Part shown: one piece after another, positions 8,270-16,796 of the stretch | Layout of the letters: the number at the start of each line of letters is the position of its first letter | Numbering within the stretch: the stretch's first letter is position 1 | NCBI GenBank assembly: GCA_016721085.1 | Contig: JADKJI010000028.1 | Span: forward strand, 35,811-99,810 | Length of the DNA: 64,000 nt | Reading direction: 5' to 3' | Origin: Chitinophagaceae bacterium | GTDB taxonomy: Bacteria > Bacteroidota > Bacteroidia > Chitinophagales > Chitinophagaceae | Made by a program: the position numbers and the translations under genes | Notes under the pieces: generated by a model | What the model was told of the DNA's origin: nothing | What the model saw: only the letters and a program-made list of their open reading frames with translations | The model's database searches: none

Positions 8270-10189
8270 TCACTTCACCCCCGCCCTCTTCTTCAACTCC
8301 GCCGTTGTAATATCTATCTGCCTGCCCATGGGTTTGCCATTACGGTAAGTAATTACTTTGAGGTGCAGGGCATCTTTTGGAAGGGTAATGGGTTGAGTGA
8401 ATTTTGGATAGAAGTTGTCTGGATGGGTTTCATCCCAACTATAAAAGATTTCCAGGCCTTCGATTTCTGTTGCAAGGGTTACTACTACATCACTATCTTT
8501 TGATTTTTTGGCTGTAATGATGGGGTCGTAGATGGTACGGGCATACTTGGTTTGAGCAACATCCAGTCTTTCAAAATGCTTTTCCACCTTTACGACAAAT
8601 TCGTTCCAGTTCTTTTTCTCTTTGGGACTCCACAAATCCTCTGCAATAGCCATACCCCTGGGCCAGATCATATACTGGGCAGCACGCAAGCTAGGTACCT
8701 GTTCTGTCCAAAGATTACCTTGTCCACCAAGAATCATGGCTGCATTTGCTCCTTCCGGAACCGGTTCGAATTGGTATGTTTTACTTAATCTGAGGTTGGC
8801 ATAAATCGGTGGTTCCACCGTTGCTTCACCCTGATTGAAATCCAGATAAACAAAGGCATTTGGGGTCATAACCACTTTATGATTCAACTTGGAGGCTTCA
8901 ATGCCGCCTTTATCACCTCTCCAGCTCATAACAGCTGCATTTGGTGCCAGACCACCTTCCAGAATTTCATCCCAGCCCATCATTTTCTTTCCTTTTGATT
9001 CTATTATCTTCTCAATTCGCTTCACGAAATAGCTTTGCACTTCGTGCATATCCTTGAGTTTCTCCTTCTGCATCAATTGTTTTACTGCTTCACTCTTATT
9101 CCAGAAATTCTTAGCACATTCATCTCCTCCCATATGTATATATTCAAATGGAAACAACTGCGCAACTTCAGAGAAAACCTTTTCGGCAAATTCATACACT
9201 TTTTCATTGGCTGGTCCAAGGGTATTATCGATAATAGCGTCAAAACCACCACTATGCCAGTTCATGAATTTTTCTCCTGAGTTTACCCTGTATGTACCTG
9301 GTGTTCCAGATAACTCAGGATATGAAGCTACCGTGGCCATACTATGTCCGGGCATTTCAATTTCAGGAAGAACATTTACAAACCGATCTTTCGCATACTG
9401 AACAACTTCTTTAATATCATCCTGGGTATAGAAACCACCATAAGTGCGAGGTTCATCTGCTGTTGGGGCCGACATCAGGCTCATACGACCAACCCTTGGC
9501 ACTCTCCACGCACCTACTTCAGTTAGTTTCGGAAGGCTTTTTATTTCGATTCTCCATCCCTGATCATCGGTAAGGTGCCAGTGAAGTACATTGTACTTGT
9601 ATTTCACCATATCGTCTATAAACCGGAACACTTCAACTTTTGAGTAAAAGTGACGTGAAACATCAAGCATCAATCCTCTCCATCCAAAACGGGGATAGTC
9701 CATGATCTTACAACCAGGAACCGTCCAATACGGCTTCTTCACCAGCGAAGCACTTTCAATTTCTTTTGGGAATAACTGTAATAAGGTTTGAACACCATAG
9801 AAAAGGCCTGCGGGTTGATTGGCTCTCAGGATAACAAGGCTGGAAGCCACTTCAAGGGTATACCCTTCAGCTCCGATAACAGCATCTGGTTTGCGGTTAA
9901 GGGAAATGGCAATGGTAGTACCCCGGTTATCTTTGGGATCCCCTGCCAATTGTACCCTTATGGGGAAGCCAGTAGATCTCAGTAATTGCTGTGCCAGAAA
10001 ACGGGAAACCCGCTGCACATCCGGAGTCTTATCTGGGACTTCAATAATTGAATAACTGTTTAATTCAAAACTGCCACCTTTCTTTTCAATTGAAACGGGT
10101 TGGGGGATGATAGAGAATTCTGTTGGTTGCTGGCCAACGCTTGTTAAGGAAATGCTGAGCAAACAAAGCGTCCAAAAGCTTATTTTCAT
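8270..10189 (-). CDS. Beta-N-acetylhexosaminidase (GH20)
   Basis: 639 residues with signal peptide MKISFWTLCLLSISLTSVGQ, so exported to the periplasm or surface. A GH20b-like N-terminal domain (about 25-150) precedes the catalytic barrel: MDYPRFGWRGLMLDVSRH, VLHWHLTDDQGWR and HMGGDECAKNFW, with the catalytic Asp-Glu pair at 356-357. Tryptophans of the substrate pocket (MSWRG, GNLWTEQV) are present, as is a short C-terminal domain. The family removes terminal N-acetylhexosamine from chitin, peptidoglycan or glycan fragments by substrate-assisted catalysis. Single gene, full length. Confidence 0.93.
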   Translation of the reverse strand: MKISFWTLCLLSISLTSVGQQPTEFSIIPQPVSIEKKGGSFELNSYSIIEVPDKTPDVQRVSRFLAQQLLRSTGFPIRVQLAGDPKDNRGTTIAISLNRKPDAVIGAEGYTLEVASSLVILRANQPAGLFYGVQTLLQLFPKEIESASLVKKPYWTVPGCKIMDYPRFGWRGLMLDVSRHFYSKVEVFRFIDDMVKYKYNVLHWHLTDDQGWRIEIKSLPKLTEVGAWRVPRVGRMSLMSAPTADEPRTYGGFYTQDDIKEVVQYAKDRFVNVLPEIEMPGHSMATVASYPELSGTPGTYRVNSGEKFMNWHSGGFDAIIDNTLGPANEKVYEFAEKVFSEVAQLFPFEYIHMGGDECAKNFWNKSEAVKQLMQKEKLKDMHEVQSYFVKRIEKIIESKGKKMMGWDEILEGGLAPNAAVMSWRGDKGGIEASKLNHKVVMTPNAFVYLDFNQGEATVEPPIYANLRLSKTYQFEPVPEGANAAMILGGQGNLWTEQVPSLRAAQYMIWPRGMAIAEDLWSPKEKKNWNEFVVKVEKHFERLDVAQTKYARTIYDPIITAKKSKDSDVVVTLATEIEGLEIFYSWDETHPDNFYPKFTQPITLPKDALHLKVITYRNGKPMGRQIDITTAELKKRAGVK

Positions 10190-10356
10190 ATGTAACTTTT
10201 TATTGTATCTTTTGACCTGAAATAAGGGTTACCCCCCTTGCCAACTTAGGAAATGATCTGTTGAACAAACAGCTTTAAAATTAGGGAATATATTCACACC
10301 CGATGGTGTAGAATTAAGCATATAATTTTGATGCCTTCCTCTGGGTAGGATGAGGG

Positions 10357-10364
10357 TAACTTTG
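10357..10364 (+). promoter_or_regulatory. TAnnTTTG promoter box upstream of the stress-protein gene
   Basis: TAACTTTG matches the Bacteroidota -7 consensus exactly, 26 bases before the ATG at 10391. No clear -33 TTTG lies at the expected distance. Confidence 0.5.
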
Positions 10365-10390
10365 TATCTTACAAAAAAATACCAACTGCG

Positions 10391-10834
10391 ATGAAAAAAT
10401 TTCTGGTGCCTACAGATTTTTCCGAGACTTCAAAAAATGCCGCCCGGTATACCGCGCAGATGCTGAACGGCAAACGCGGGACCCAGATCATTCTTTATTA
10501 TGTTTATGATGGTTCTACTGCCAGTCCAGATGGCACCCTCCTATCTGATGAAGACGATAAAGACAGGGAAATCATTTTGCAACAGGCACTTCATAACATC
10601 AAGCTAGATTTATTGGAGCTAACAGATACGGATATTACGACTGTTACTGAAAAAGGAGATTCACTAATTGAGAATATTGAAAGATACGTAAGGCATAACG
10701 GCATTGACCTCGTTGTGATGGGCATTACCGGCGCTACCAAACTGGAGCAGATATTCATGGGAAGCAATACCCTTCGTTTAGTAAATGAAGGGGTATGTCC
10801 GGTTATGATATTCCTCCAGATGCAACTTATGTAG
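10391..10834 (+). CDS. Universal stress protein, N-terminal UspA domain (joined extent 10391-11220)
   Basis: Begins MKKFLVPTDFSETSKNAA and contains MGITGATKLEQIFMGSNT, the ATP-binding loop style of UspA, then CPVMI. The stop at 10834 follows a one-base frame loss near 10812: an added base gives CPVMIIPPDATYVEIKEVG and reads on to 11220. Bacteroidota commonly encode tandem two-domain Usp proteins of about 270-280 residues, which fits the joined length. Probable cytosolic nucleotide-binding stress protein. Monocistronic. Confidence 0.82.
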   Translation: MKKFLVPTDFSETSKNAARYTAQMLNGKRGTQIILYYVYDGSTASPDGTLLSDEDDKDREIILQQALHNIKLDLLELTDTDITTVTEKGDSLIENIERYVRHNGIDLVVMGITGATKLEQIFMGSNTLRLVNEGVCPVMIFLQMQLM

Positions 10835-11220
10835 AGATCAAGGAAGTTGGACTCACAAGTGATTTCAAAAATGTAGATAAAACTACTCCTTTCGCACCTA
10901 TCAAAGCATTACTTGATTTATTCAAGCCTACCCTATATATTATCAATGTGGATAGTGAGCATTATGTGCAGATAACAGAAGAATACAAAGCACAGAAAAA
11001 TATACTGGATAAGCATTTTGAAGCTTATAATCCTCAGTATGCTTTCATCCGCTTATATGATTTCCAGGATGCGATCGATAGTTTTGCCAATGACTATCAA
11101 ATTGATTTCATCATTACTGTTCCAAGAAGACATTCATTCCTTGGTGGATTATTCAAATCGAGTACTACTAAGAAATTAGCGTATCATAGCAGGGTGCCGA
11201 TTGTAGCGATACATGAATAA
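10795..11220 (+). CDS. Universal stress protein, C-terminal Usp domain
   Basis: Second half of the tandem Usp protein. The real start is not the ATG here, because the conserved reading enters from the upstream frame at about 10815. It shows the second-domain pattern FAPIKALLDLFKPTLYIINV, IDFIITVPRRHSFLGGLF, then SSTTKKLAYHSRVPIVAIHE, the usual C-terminal strand of UspA folds. Ends directly before a family B/E repeat. Confidence 0.75.
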   Translation: MSGYDIPPDATYVEIKEVGLTSDFKNVDKTTPFAPIKALLDLFKPTLYIINVDSEHYVQITEEYKAQKNILDKHFEAYNPQYAFIRLYDFQDAIDSFANDYQIDFIITVPRRHSFLGGLFKSSTTKKLAYHSRVPIVAIHE

Positions 11221-11222
11221 GA

Positions 11223-11362
11223 AGGTTCAAGAGGTTCAATAAGTTTAAAAGGTTCCAGAGGGCAGACTAATGGCAAACAGCTAGAACTTCTAAGTTTTTT
11301 AACCGCAGAGACGCGGAGACGCAGAGGAATGGTCCCCTGCGTCTCTGCGCCTCTGCGGTGAT
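11223..11362. repeat. Family B arm plus family E CGCAGAG hairpin, left of the methyltransferase gene
   Basis: 11223-11265 is a family B arm (GAGGTTCAATAAGTTT, AGGTTCCAGAGGGC). 11301-11360 is a near-perfect hairpin of ACCGCAGAGACGCGG type. Both occur in inverted order at 12063-12200, so the pair brackets the methyltransferase gene. Confidence 0.7.
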
Positions 11363-11419
11363 TGTATTTGTATTATTTCTGCTTGATAATTAAATATCAA
11401 TTTTTAAACCCTTCCTCAC

Positions 11420-11857
11420 ATGAGCAATATCCCTCTCGACGCTAATTACTGGAACGACAGATACAAGAATAACGACACTGGTTGGGATGCTGGAACAATT
11501 ACCACTCCGATAAAAGAATATATCGATAAATGGGAAAACAAATCCGTTTCAGTTCTCATCCCAGGATGTGGTAATAGCCATGAAGCCGAATATTTATTGA
11601 AGAATGGCTTCACCAATATCACCCTCATCGATATTGCCCCTGATCTTTCCGAGGCATTAAGAATAAAATTCAAAGATCAATTAGATAAGACAATACATAT
11701 CATCACCGGAGATTTTTTTGAATTGAAGGGCAATTTTGATTTGATAATAGAGCAGACTTTTTTCTGTGCTTTGGATCCTGCATTAAGAGAAGCCTATACA
11801 AAAAAAAATGAGGTCTCTATTAGCTCCAGAGGGCCTACTGGCAGGTGTTATGTTTAA
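11420..11857 (+). CDS. SAM-dependent methyltransferase (TPMT-like), N-terminal part
   Basis: Starts MSNIPLDANYWNDRY, with DTGWDAG, then SAM motif VLIPGCGNSHEAEYLLKNGF and LIDIAPD, the signature of thiopurine/thiol methyltransferase-like proteins. The frame breaks in a run of A at about 11800-11810. With one A fewer the protein continues TKKMRSLLAPEGLLAGVMF in the next entry. Family members methylate small thiols, halides or similar acceptors in the cytosol; the acceptor here is unknown. The gene is flanked by inverted composite repeats. Confidence 0.8.
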   Translation: MSNIPLDANYWNDRYKNNDTGWDAGTITTPIKEYIDKWENKSVSVLIPGCGNSHEAEYLLKNGFTNITLIDIAPDLSEALRIKFKDQLDKTIHIITGDFFELKGNFDLIIEQTFFCALDPALREAYTKKNEVSISSRGPTGRCYV

Positions 11858-12140
11858 CAAGGAATTTCCTGGTGGACCTCCATTCGGAGGTTCTTCTGAT
11901 GAATACCAGAAACTGTTCAGTGAGTATTTTACAATCAAGACACTTGCCCCTTGTTATAACTCCATTCCACCAAGAGCGGGTTCGGAAGTGTTCTGTGGAG
12001 TTAGGGGTGTAAGGAAGATTTTTTTGCAAGGGCGCTTGCGGCTGCGAAGAATAAAATACAATAACCGCAGAGGCGCAGAGACGCAAGGGACAGTCCTCTG
12101 CGTCTCCGCGCCTCTGCGGTTAAAAAAATTAGAAGCCTAA
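11808..12140 (+). CDS. SAM-dependent methyltransferase (TPMT-like), C-terminal part
   Basis: Continuation of the TPMT-like protein: LLAPEGLLAGVMFNKEF, GPPFGG, YFTIKTLAPCYNSIPPRAG, matching the end of this family. After that the frame runs into the family E repeat (RRGAETQG), which is unlikely to be native. A one-base change near 11993 would give a stop at 12012, the length expected for the family. Confidence 0.7.
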   Translation: MRSLLAPEGLLAGVMFNKEFPGGPPFGGSSDEYQKLFSEYFTIKTLAPCYNSIPPRAGSEVFCGVRGVRKIFLQGRLRLRRIKYNNRRGAETQGTVLCVSAPLRLKKLEA

Positions 12141-12200
12141 ACAGCCTACTATTAATCGGCCCTCTGGAACTTCTTTAACCTATTGAACATCTCGAACTTC
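12063..12200. repeat. Family E hairpin plus family B arm, right of the methyltransferase gene
   Basis: 12063-12122 is a second CGCAGAG hairpin. 12157-12200 (GCCCTCTGGAACTTC, TAACCTATTGAAC) is the inverted complement of the arm at 11223-11265, with roughly 80 percent identity by eye over about 40 bases. Confidence 0.7.
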
Positions 12201-13328
12201 CTAGATTGGTTCCTGCTGGCTAAGACAATGAAAACTCCCCAACCCCCAAATAATTTCAGTGGAATCTATTCCTACCACTTCCCTATCAGGGAAACAGGAT
12301 TGAACAATTTGTAATGCCTTATCATCTTTTGCTCCACGGAAGGTGGGAACAATGACAGACTTATTAGCAATATAAAAGTTTGCATAAGCACATGGCAATC
12401 GCTGATCTTCGTAATAAACAGCGTCTGGCATAGGAAGTTCAACAATATTCAAGGCCTTGCCATTCGGAAGACGCATCGCCTTTAATTGTTTGAGATTATG
12501 TTGCAAGATGGCATAGTTCTCATCATTCTTATCTTCTTCTACCACTGTGATAACGGTATCTTCATTCACGAAGCGAACGGTATCATCGATATGACCATCT
12601 GTGTCATCTCCAATAATTCCTTCATCCACCCATAATACCTGATCTAGTCCGTAATACTCACAAAGATAATTTTCGATCTGTGATTGATTAAGATGCGGAT
12701 TTCTGTTAGGATTTAATAAACAAGCGGTAGATGTCATAACAGTACCCTTGCCATTAAAATCTACAGAGCCTCCTTCCATAATGATACCAGGATAGAATAC
12801 TTTTAATCCAAGGGCTTCTGCAATACGAGTTGGAATCACATCATCCAAATCATGTGGTGGATATTTACCACCCCAGGCGTTATAGTTCCAGTCAACAATC
12901 GCCTTTGGTATAGATGAATCCTTATTCAACAAAAATGCTGGCCCATGATCGCGGCACCATGCATCATTTGTGGGATGAAAATAGAATGTCACTTTACTGA
13001 GGTCTACTCCGGCTGTTTGCAAATGTCCAACAGCAAATGCCTTCATAGCTTCATCTACCACGTTAATGCATACCTGCTCACCTTTTGTCAATTCTTTAAT
13101 AAATTGGCTATAATAAGGAAATATAGTATGAATCTTTCCAGGCCAGCTTGCTTCCTTATGCGGCCAGGAAAGCCAGGTAGCGCGGTGTGGAGCGAATTCG
13201 GGGGGGAAGTAGAATCCTTGTTGCTTAGGGGTTAAGAGTCCGGAAGTCGGGAAGTCCGAAAGACCGGAAGTAGCGTCTGAATTTTGGGGGTTCCTGTAAA
13301 TAGTATTCACAGATGAAAGTATACTCAC
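12201..13328 (-). CDS. aguA: Agmatine deiminase
   Basis: 375 residues from a GTG start. Typical family start FPPEFAPHRATWLSWPH, then WCRDHGPAF, GGKYPPHDLDD, EGGSVDFNGKGTV, DGHIDDTVRF, and the catalytic Cys of WGLGSFHC at about residue 368. It converts agmatine to N-carbamoylputrescine in the cytosol, the step before the upstream gene's product in putrescine synthesis. Only 4 bases separate it from that gene, so it is co-transcribed. The first about 35 residues are odd: codons 17-29 are written by a family C repeat (13237-13273), and relatives normally start close to the FPPEFAPH segment. Confidence 0.92.
   Translation of the reverse strand: MSILSSVNTIYRNPQNSDATSGLSDFPTSGLLTPKQQGFYFPPEFAPHRATWLSWPHKEASWPGKIHTIFPYYSQFIKELTKGEQVCINVVDEAMKAFAVGHLQTAGVDLSKVTFYFHPTNDAWCRDHGPAFLLNKDSSIPKAIVDWNYNAWGGKYPPHDLDDVIPTRIAEALGLKVFYPGIIMEGGSVDFNGKGTVMTSTACLLNPNRNPHLNQSQIENYLCEYYGLDQVLWVDEGIIGDDTDGHIDDTVRFVNEDTVITVVEEDKNDENYAILQHNLKQLKAMRLPNGKALNIVELPMPDAVYYEDQRLPCAYANFYIANKSVIVPTFRGAKDDKALQIVQSCFPDREVVGIDSTEIIWGLGSFHCLSQQEPI
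13237..13273. repeat. Family C repeat inside the start of aguA
   Basis: GTCCGGAAGTCGGGAAGTCC then GAAAGACCGGAAG: the same 8-bp-period AGTCCGGA units seen in intergenic copies at 14520-14720 and 18780-18970 and inside gcvP. Here it is translated in the aguA frame. Confidence 0.7.
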
Positions 13329-13332
13329 GCAA

Positions 13333-14454
13333 TTATTTTTTTAATCTATTTCTTAATGAATTGATCATTACTAAAATCTGTTGGCACAAATTATAAACAA
13401 GTCTGAAATCATTATCATCAACATAATTTCTTCGTTTCGCCAAATGAAGACAAGCCACCACCTCAATATCTGATCTCAAAGCAATTCCAAGAAACCGATG
13501 GAACTCTGGATTAGTTTGTCCAGTTGAGCCTTCTGCAATATTCAAAGAAACCGAATCCGCAGCTCTTTTCATTTGTGATGTTAGGATAAACAGTTCTTCT
13601 TTTGGAGATCGGACCATACGAATCAATCCTCCTATCCTCAAGAAAGGCCAGTGGGTGCGGTAACTATCTGTTTTATCTGTATCGATTTCGTGTACGATAA
13701 CTTCTTCAGCATCATGAGAGGCTTTGTATAAGATGGAGCCAAAAGGATTGGAGATGAAAGAACCGCCCCAGAATTTCATGGCACCATTTTGTTCGAGACC
13801 AACACGATTTACACTAACAACGTGTACACCATTGGCAACAGCATGACTACGTTGAATGGTTTGCCATGCATTGTATTGTTCGGAGTTTGTTGCTTCATCC
13901 TGTGCAGTGGCCCATCCGATGGCTGTTGGATAGAATAAGATTTCAGCCCCCATCAATGCTGTAATACGTGATGCTTCAGGATACCATTGATCCCAACATA
14001 TTAATATACCAATGGTGGCGAATTTTGTCTTGAATACTTTGTAGCCCAAATCACCAGGAGTGAAATAGAATTTCTCGTAATAAGCAGGATCATCGGGGAT
14101 ATGCATCTTGCGATATTTTCCAAGATAAGATCCATCAGCATCAAGAATCGCTGTAGTGTTATGATAAAGTCCTTGCGCCCTTTTCTCGAATAAAGAAGCA
14201 ATGATCACTACTCCCAATTCTTTTGCCAAAGCCCCTAACCTATCCGTGGCTGGACCAGGAATTGCTTCTGCCAACTTGAAATTCTCATAATCTTCCACAT
14301 CACAGAAATACAAGGAAGTAAATAGTTCCTGCAAACAAACTATTTGGGCACCCTTTGCAGCTGCCTCTCTCGTCTTCTCCATTGCCTTTACAAGGTTCTC
14401 TTCTTTATTGCCGGAACAGGTCATTTGAACCAGTCCTATTTTTACTTTTGGCAT
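13333..14454 (-). CDS. aguB: N-carbamoylputrescine amidase fused to a four-helix-bundle (23S rRNA IVS-type) domain
   Basis: Residues 1-273 are a nitrilase-superfamily amidase with the triad Glu43 (CLQELF), Lys116 (KYRKMHIPD) and Cys153 (ICWDQWYPE). It hydrolyses N-carbamoylputrescine to putrescine. The usual ending after THWPFLR is FLRDRRIDSYG, and exactly that peptide appears if one G is restored near 13637. As written, the frame instead passes through about nine linker residues into 91 residues of a four-helix-bundle protein (SPKEELFILTSQMKRAAD, SLNIAEGSTGQTNPEF, FLGIALRSDIEV), the family of 23S rRNA intervening-sequence proteins. That domain lacks its usual first about 24 residues. First gene of an aguB-aguA operon. 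Confidence 0.88.
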   Translation of the reverse strand: MPKVKIGLVQMTCSGNKEENLVKAMEKTREAAAKGAQIVCLQELFTSLYFCDVEDYENFKLAEAIPGPATDRLGALAKELGVVIIASLFEKRAQGLYHNTTAILDADGSYLGKYRKMHIPDDPAYYEKFYFTPGDLGYKVFKTKFATIGILICWDQWYPEASRITALMGAEILFYPTAIGWATAQDEATNSEQYNAWQTIQRSHAVANGVHVVSVNRVGLEQNGAMKFWGGSFISNPFGSILYKASHDAEEVIVHEIDTDKTDSYRTHWPFLRIGGLIRMVRSPKEELFILTSQMKRAADSVSLNIAEGSTGQTNPEFHRFLGIALRSDIEVVACLHLAKRRNYVDDNDFRLVYNLCQQILVMINSLRNRLKK

Positions 14455-14473
14455 AGTGTTGAGTATTGAGGGG

Positions 14474-14481
14474 CAAAAATA
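14474..14481 (-). promoter_or_regulatory. TAnnTTTG promoter box for aguB-aguA
   Basis: On the minus strand, TATTTTTG lies 19 bases before the aguB ATG, matching the Bacteroidota -7 consensus. Confidence 0.45.
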
Positions 14482-14517
14482 AGGAAAGTCGGGGGCGTTT
14501 GAATGTTTTAGCCTTTG

Positions 14518-14830
14518 TTTGAATAGTCCGGAAGTCCGTAGCTTTTGATTGTTTTAAATTCTGATATTTTAGTCCGGGGAGAAATACAAGTTGGGAGTCG
14601 GTAGTCAGGAGTCGGAAGCCATTAGTCAGGAAGTCCGAAAGTCCGGAAGTAATACAGAATAAAAAAATAAAAAAATCCGGAAGATGCTAACCTATCGGTC
14701 TGCTTCTTCCGGACTTTACTATCTTGAACTAAATAAATAAAACGCTGCGGACTTAAAATTCAAACTTTCGAATAATCAAACGCATCGGACTTGAATTTCT
14801 CGCTCTCCAAAGAACCAAACGCCCCGGACT
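14518..14830. repeat. Family C element (AGTCCGGA arms)
   Basis: Holds 8-bp-period units AGTCAGGA, AGTCCGAA, AGTCCGGA (about 14624-14650) and a core whose complement, ACTTGTATTTCTCCCCGGAC, recurs at 18851-18872. A complementary arm (CGGACTTAAAATTC, CCCCGGACTC) runs to 14830. Confidence 0.65.
14676..14713 (-). terminator. Hairpin terminator for the desaturase gene
   Basis: TCCGGAAGA (14676-14684) pairs with TCTTCCGGA (14705-14713). Read on the minus strand, the stem is followed by T-rich ATTTTTTTATTTTTTTATTC. It sits within the family C element. Confidence 0.6.
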
Positions 14831-14831
14831 C

Positions 14832-15902
14832 TTATCGCCCCATTTGTTTTAGGAACGCAACATGCGAAGCCACCGCATACCTAACCCTTGGGTACTCGAT
14901 GTAGTTGATACCATATTCCTGACAAGCCTGCTTGATGATCTTGCTGATTGCAGGATAGTGTACGTGAGATATTTTAGGAAAAAGATGATGTTCAATTTGG
15001 AAGTTCAATCCGCCTACTAGCCAGCTTACAAGCTTGTTGTTGGTCGCGAAATTAGCAGTGGTTTTGATTTGGTGGACAGCCCACTCATCTTCTAGACGAT
15101 TAGTAGTTGGATCTGCCACTGGGAAAGAAGTGTGTTCAACTGTATGAGCCAATTGGAAAACCAGGCTCAATACAAATCCTGCAACCAGGGTAAAAATGAA
15201 AAAGCTGATCAACCAGGAAGAGAATCCTACTTTGTAAATTGGCAATCCAACAAAGAGGAACAGATGCACAATCTTAAAGAACCAGAATGTGAAATGATCC
15301 TTGAACTTCATATTACGTAAAGGCATGTTACCGATACGTCCTCTGAAATATTTGGTATAATCCAAAATAAAAATCCAGAAGATATATAACAATGAGTACA
15401 AACCCCAGAAATAGATATGCTGGTATTTGTGTAACCGATATTTCTTTTGAGTGGTGCTCATGCGCATCCATGGCTGAATATCGATATCATCATCCATACC
15501 ATCTACATTCGTATAGGCATGGTGTATAATATTGTGTTTCACATTCCACATGAAACTGTTTCCGCCTAAGATGTTTAAGGAGAAAGAAGCGAGAACATTC
15601 ACCCATTTGTATTTACTAAAACTTCCGTGAGCACCATCGTGCATTACATTAAATCCGATGGCGGCAACAAACAGTCCCAATAATACACTTTCAATAACTT
15701 GCCAGAATACAGTGGGAGTGAAGAAAACAAGGTGGATATAAACTGCTAAAAAGCCAGCCATCAGAACAACTGCTTTTAGGAATAACTCATAGTTACCGGT
15801 TGTCGACTTTCCTACTTCTTCAAAGTAGTTGGTGATTCGGTTTTTCAGATCAGTATGAAATGAATGGGGGACATTGGCGAACTTAGGCAGATTCATGTAC
15901 AA
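14832..15902 (-). CDS. Membrane fatty acid (acyl-CoA/lipid) desaturase
   Basis: 356 residues with the three histidine boxes of di-iron membrane desaturases: HDGAH (88-92), HNIIHHAYTN (123 on) and QIEHHLFP near the C-terminus. Hydrophobic stretches at about 42-60, 68-85, 165-185 and 210-245 give the usual two hairpins. The final QIEHH box is typical of front-end (delta-5/delta-6, linoleoyl-type) desaturases. Regiochemistry cannot be fixed from sequence. Acts at the inner membrane with an electron donor not encoded nearby. An ATG at 15896 is an alternative start. Confidence 0.9.
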   Translation of the reverse strand: MYMNLPKFANVPHSFHTDLKNRITNYFEEVGKSTTGNYELFLKAVVLMAGFLAVYIHLVFFTPTVFWQVIESVLLGLFVAAIGFNVMHDGAHGSFSKYKWVNVLASFSLNILGGNSFMWNVKHNIIHHAYTNVDGMDDDIDIQPWMRMSTTQKKYRLHKYQHIYFWGLYSLLYIFWIFILDYTKYFRGRIGNMPLRNMKFKDHFTFWFFKIVHLFLFVGLPIYKVGFSSWLISFFIFTLVAGFVLSLVFQLAHTVEHTSFPVADPTTNRLEDEWAVHQIKTTANFATNNKLVSWLVGGLNFQIEHHLFPKISHVHYPAISKIIKQACQEYGINYIEYPRVRYAVASHVAFLKQMGR

Positions 15903-15925
15903 GACTTATTAATTATAAATAGGTG

Positions 15926-15933
15926 CAAAGGTA
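15926..15933 (-). promoter_or_regulatory. TAnnTTTG promoter box for the desaturase
   Basis: On the minus strand, TACCTTTG lies 23 bases upstream of the ATG at 15902. The same octamer precedes BshB1 and the ABC permease. Confidence 0.5.
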
Positions 15934-16028
15934 GTTCATGCTACCCACTAACCATTATTTTGTGTAAAGAATAAGGAATATTTATCAAACAGATAACGAG
16001 TTGCTGTTTAACCTTCTATGCAAGATTA

Positions 16029-16766
16029 TCAGGTTTCAACCAACACAAGGCTATCCAAATGACGAAGGCCAATTTTTTTCTCGGTCATATACCCTTCACC
16101 ATACTTCACTCCAATCCTTTTTCCATAAGTCCTGGCCCGGCCAATTACCGCTTCCAGGAATTCAGGGGTTGAAATATAGGTTTGTGGCCCTGCAGCACTA
16201 ACATCTCCTGAATGGAATTGAGTAGCATAGGCTTTTATTGAGTCCATACGCTGTTCAAAAACACTTGATATATCGAAAATGACATCTGGGGTATGATCCC
16301 AGTCCTGAATATAATGAAGCAGCATCTTTGGACGCCATTTATCCTGTGGCTTTCCATCCTCTCCTACCGTCTCTATTTTAGCGAGTCCGGATAAGAAACA
16401 ACAATCCGCAATCATCCTTCCCGCTCTTCCATGGTCTGGGTGACGGTCTTCCAAAACATTCCCAATAACTACTTCTGGTCTGTATTTTCGGATGGCTGCA
16501 ATTAATTTCATCTGATGTTCTTCATCGTTTCGGAAGAAGCCATCCCTCATTTTCAGATTTTCCCTTACGTGAACGCCGATGATGGCGGCGGCGGCGGCGG
16601 CTTCGGAAGCCCTTGTTTCGGCTGTACCTCTGGTACCAAGTTCTCCTTGTGTAAGATCGAGGATACCTACTTTTTTATCGCGCCTGACTTCGTTGATGAG
16701 AACCCCCGAGCATCCAAGCTCTACATCGTCGGGGTGAACTCCAATTGCGAGAACGTCTAGTTTCAT
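16029..16766 (-). CDS. bshB1: Bacillithiol biosynthesis deacetylase BshB1
   Basis: 245 residues of the PIG-L/LmbE fold: GVHPDDVELGCSG zinc motif, LTQGELGTRGT, then HPDHGRAG, and the FHSG segment near the C-terminus typical of BshB1. It removes the acetyl group from GlcNAc-malate in bacillithiol synthesis, a low-molecular-weight thiol pathway known in many Bacteroidota. The other bsh genes are not in the window. A GCG/GCC-rich stretch codes a run of six alanines near residue 60. Full length. Confidence 0.9.
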   Translation of the reverse strand: MKLDVLAIGVHPDDVELGCSGVLINEVRRDKKVGILDLTQGELGTRGTAETRASEAAAAAAIIGVHVRENLKMRDGFFRNDEEHQMKLIAAIRKYRPEVVIGNVLEDRHPDHGRAGRMIADCCFLSGLAKIETVGEDGKPQDKWRPKMLLHYIQDWDHTPDVIFDISSVFEQRMDSIKAYATQFHSGDVSAAGPQTYISTPEFLEAVIGRARTYGKRIGVKYGEGYMTEKKIGLRHLDSLVLVET

Positions 16767-16783
16767 GGTTGTGGTTGTGGGGG

Positions 16784-16791
16784 CAAAGGTA
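16784..16791 (-). promoter_or_regulatory. TAnnTTTG promoter box for bshB1
   Basis: Minus-strand TACCTTTG, 17 bases before the start codon. Confidence 0.5.
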
Positions 16792-16796
16792 CGACA

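Noticed and set aside
8552..10055. Several plus-strand ORFs over the GH20 gene
   Set aside because: They lie entirely opposite a well-supported enzyme gene and lack plausible protein features.
13231..14655. Insertion sequence with transposase around aguB
   Set aside because: No transposase or resolvase frame exists there; only the bundle ORF and short repeats are present.
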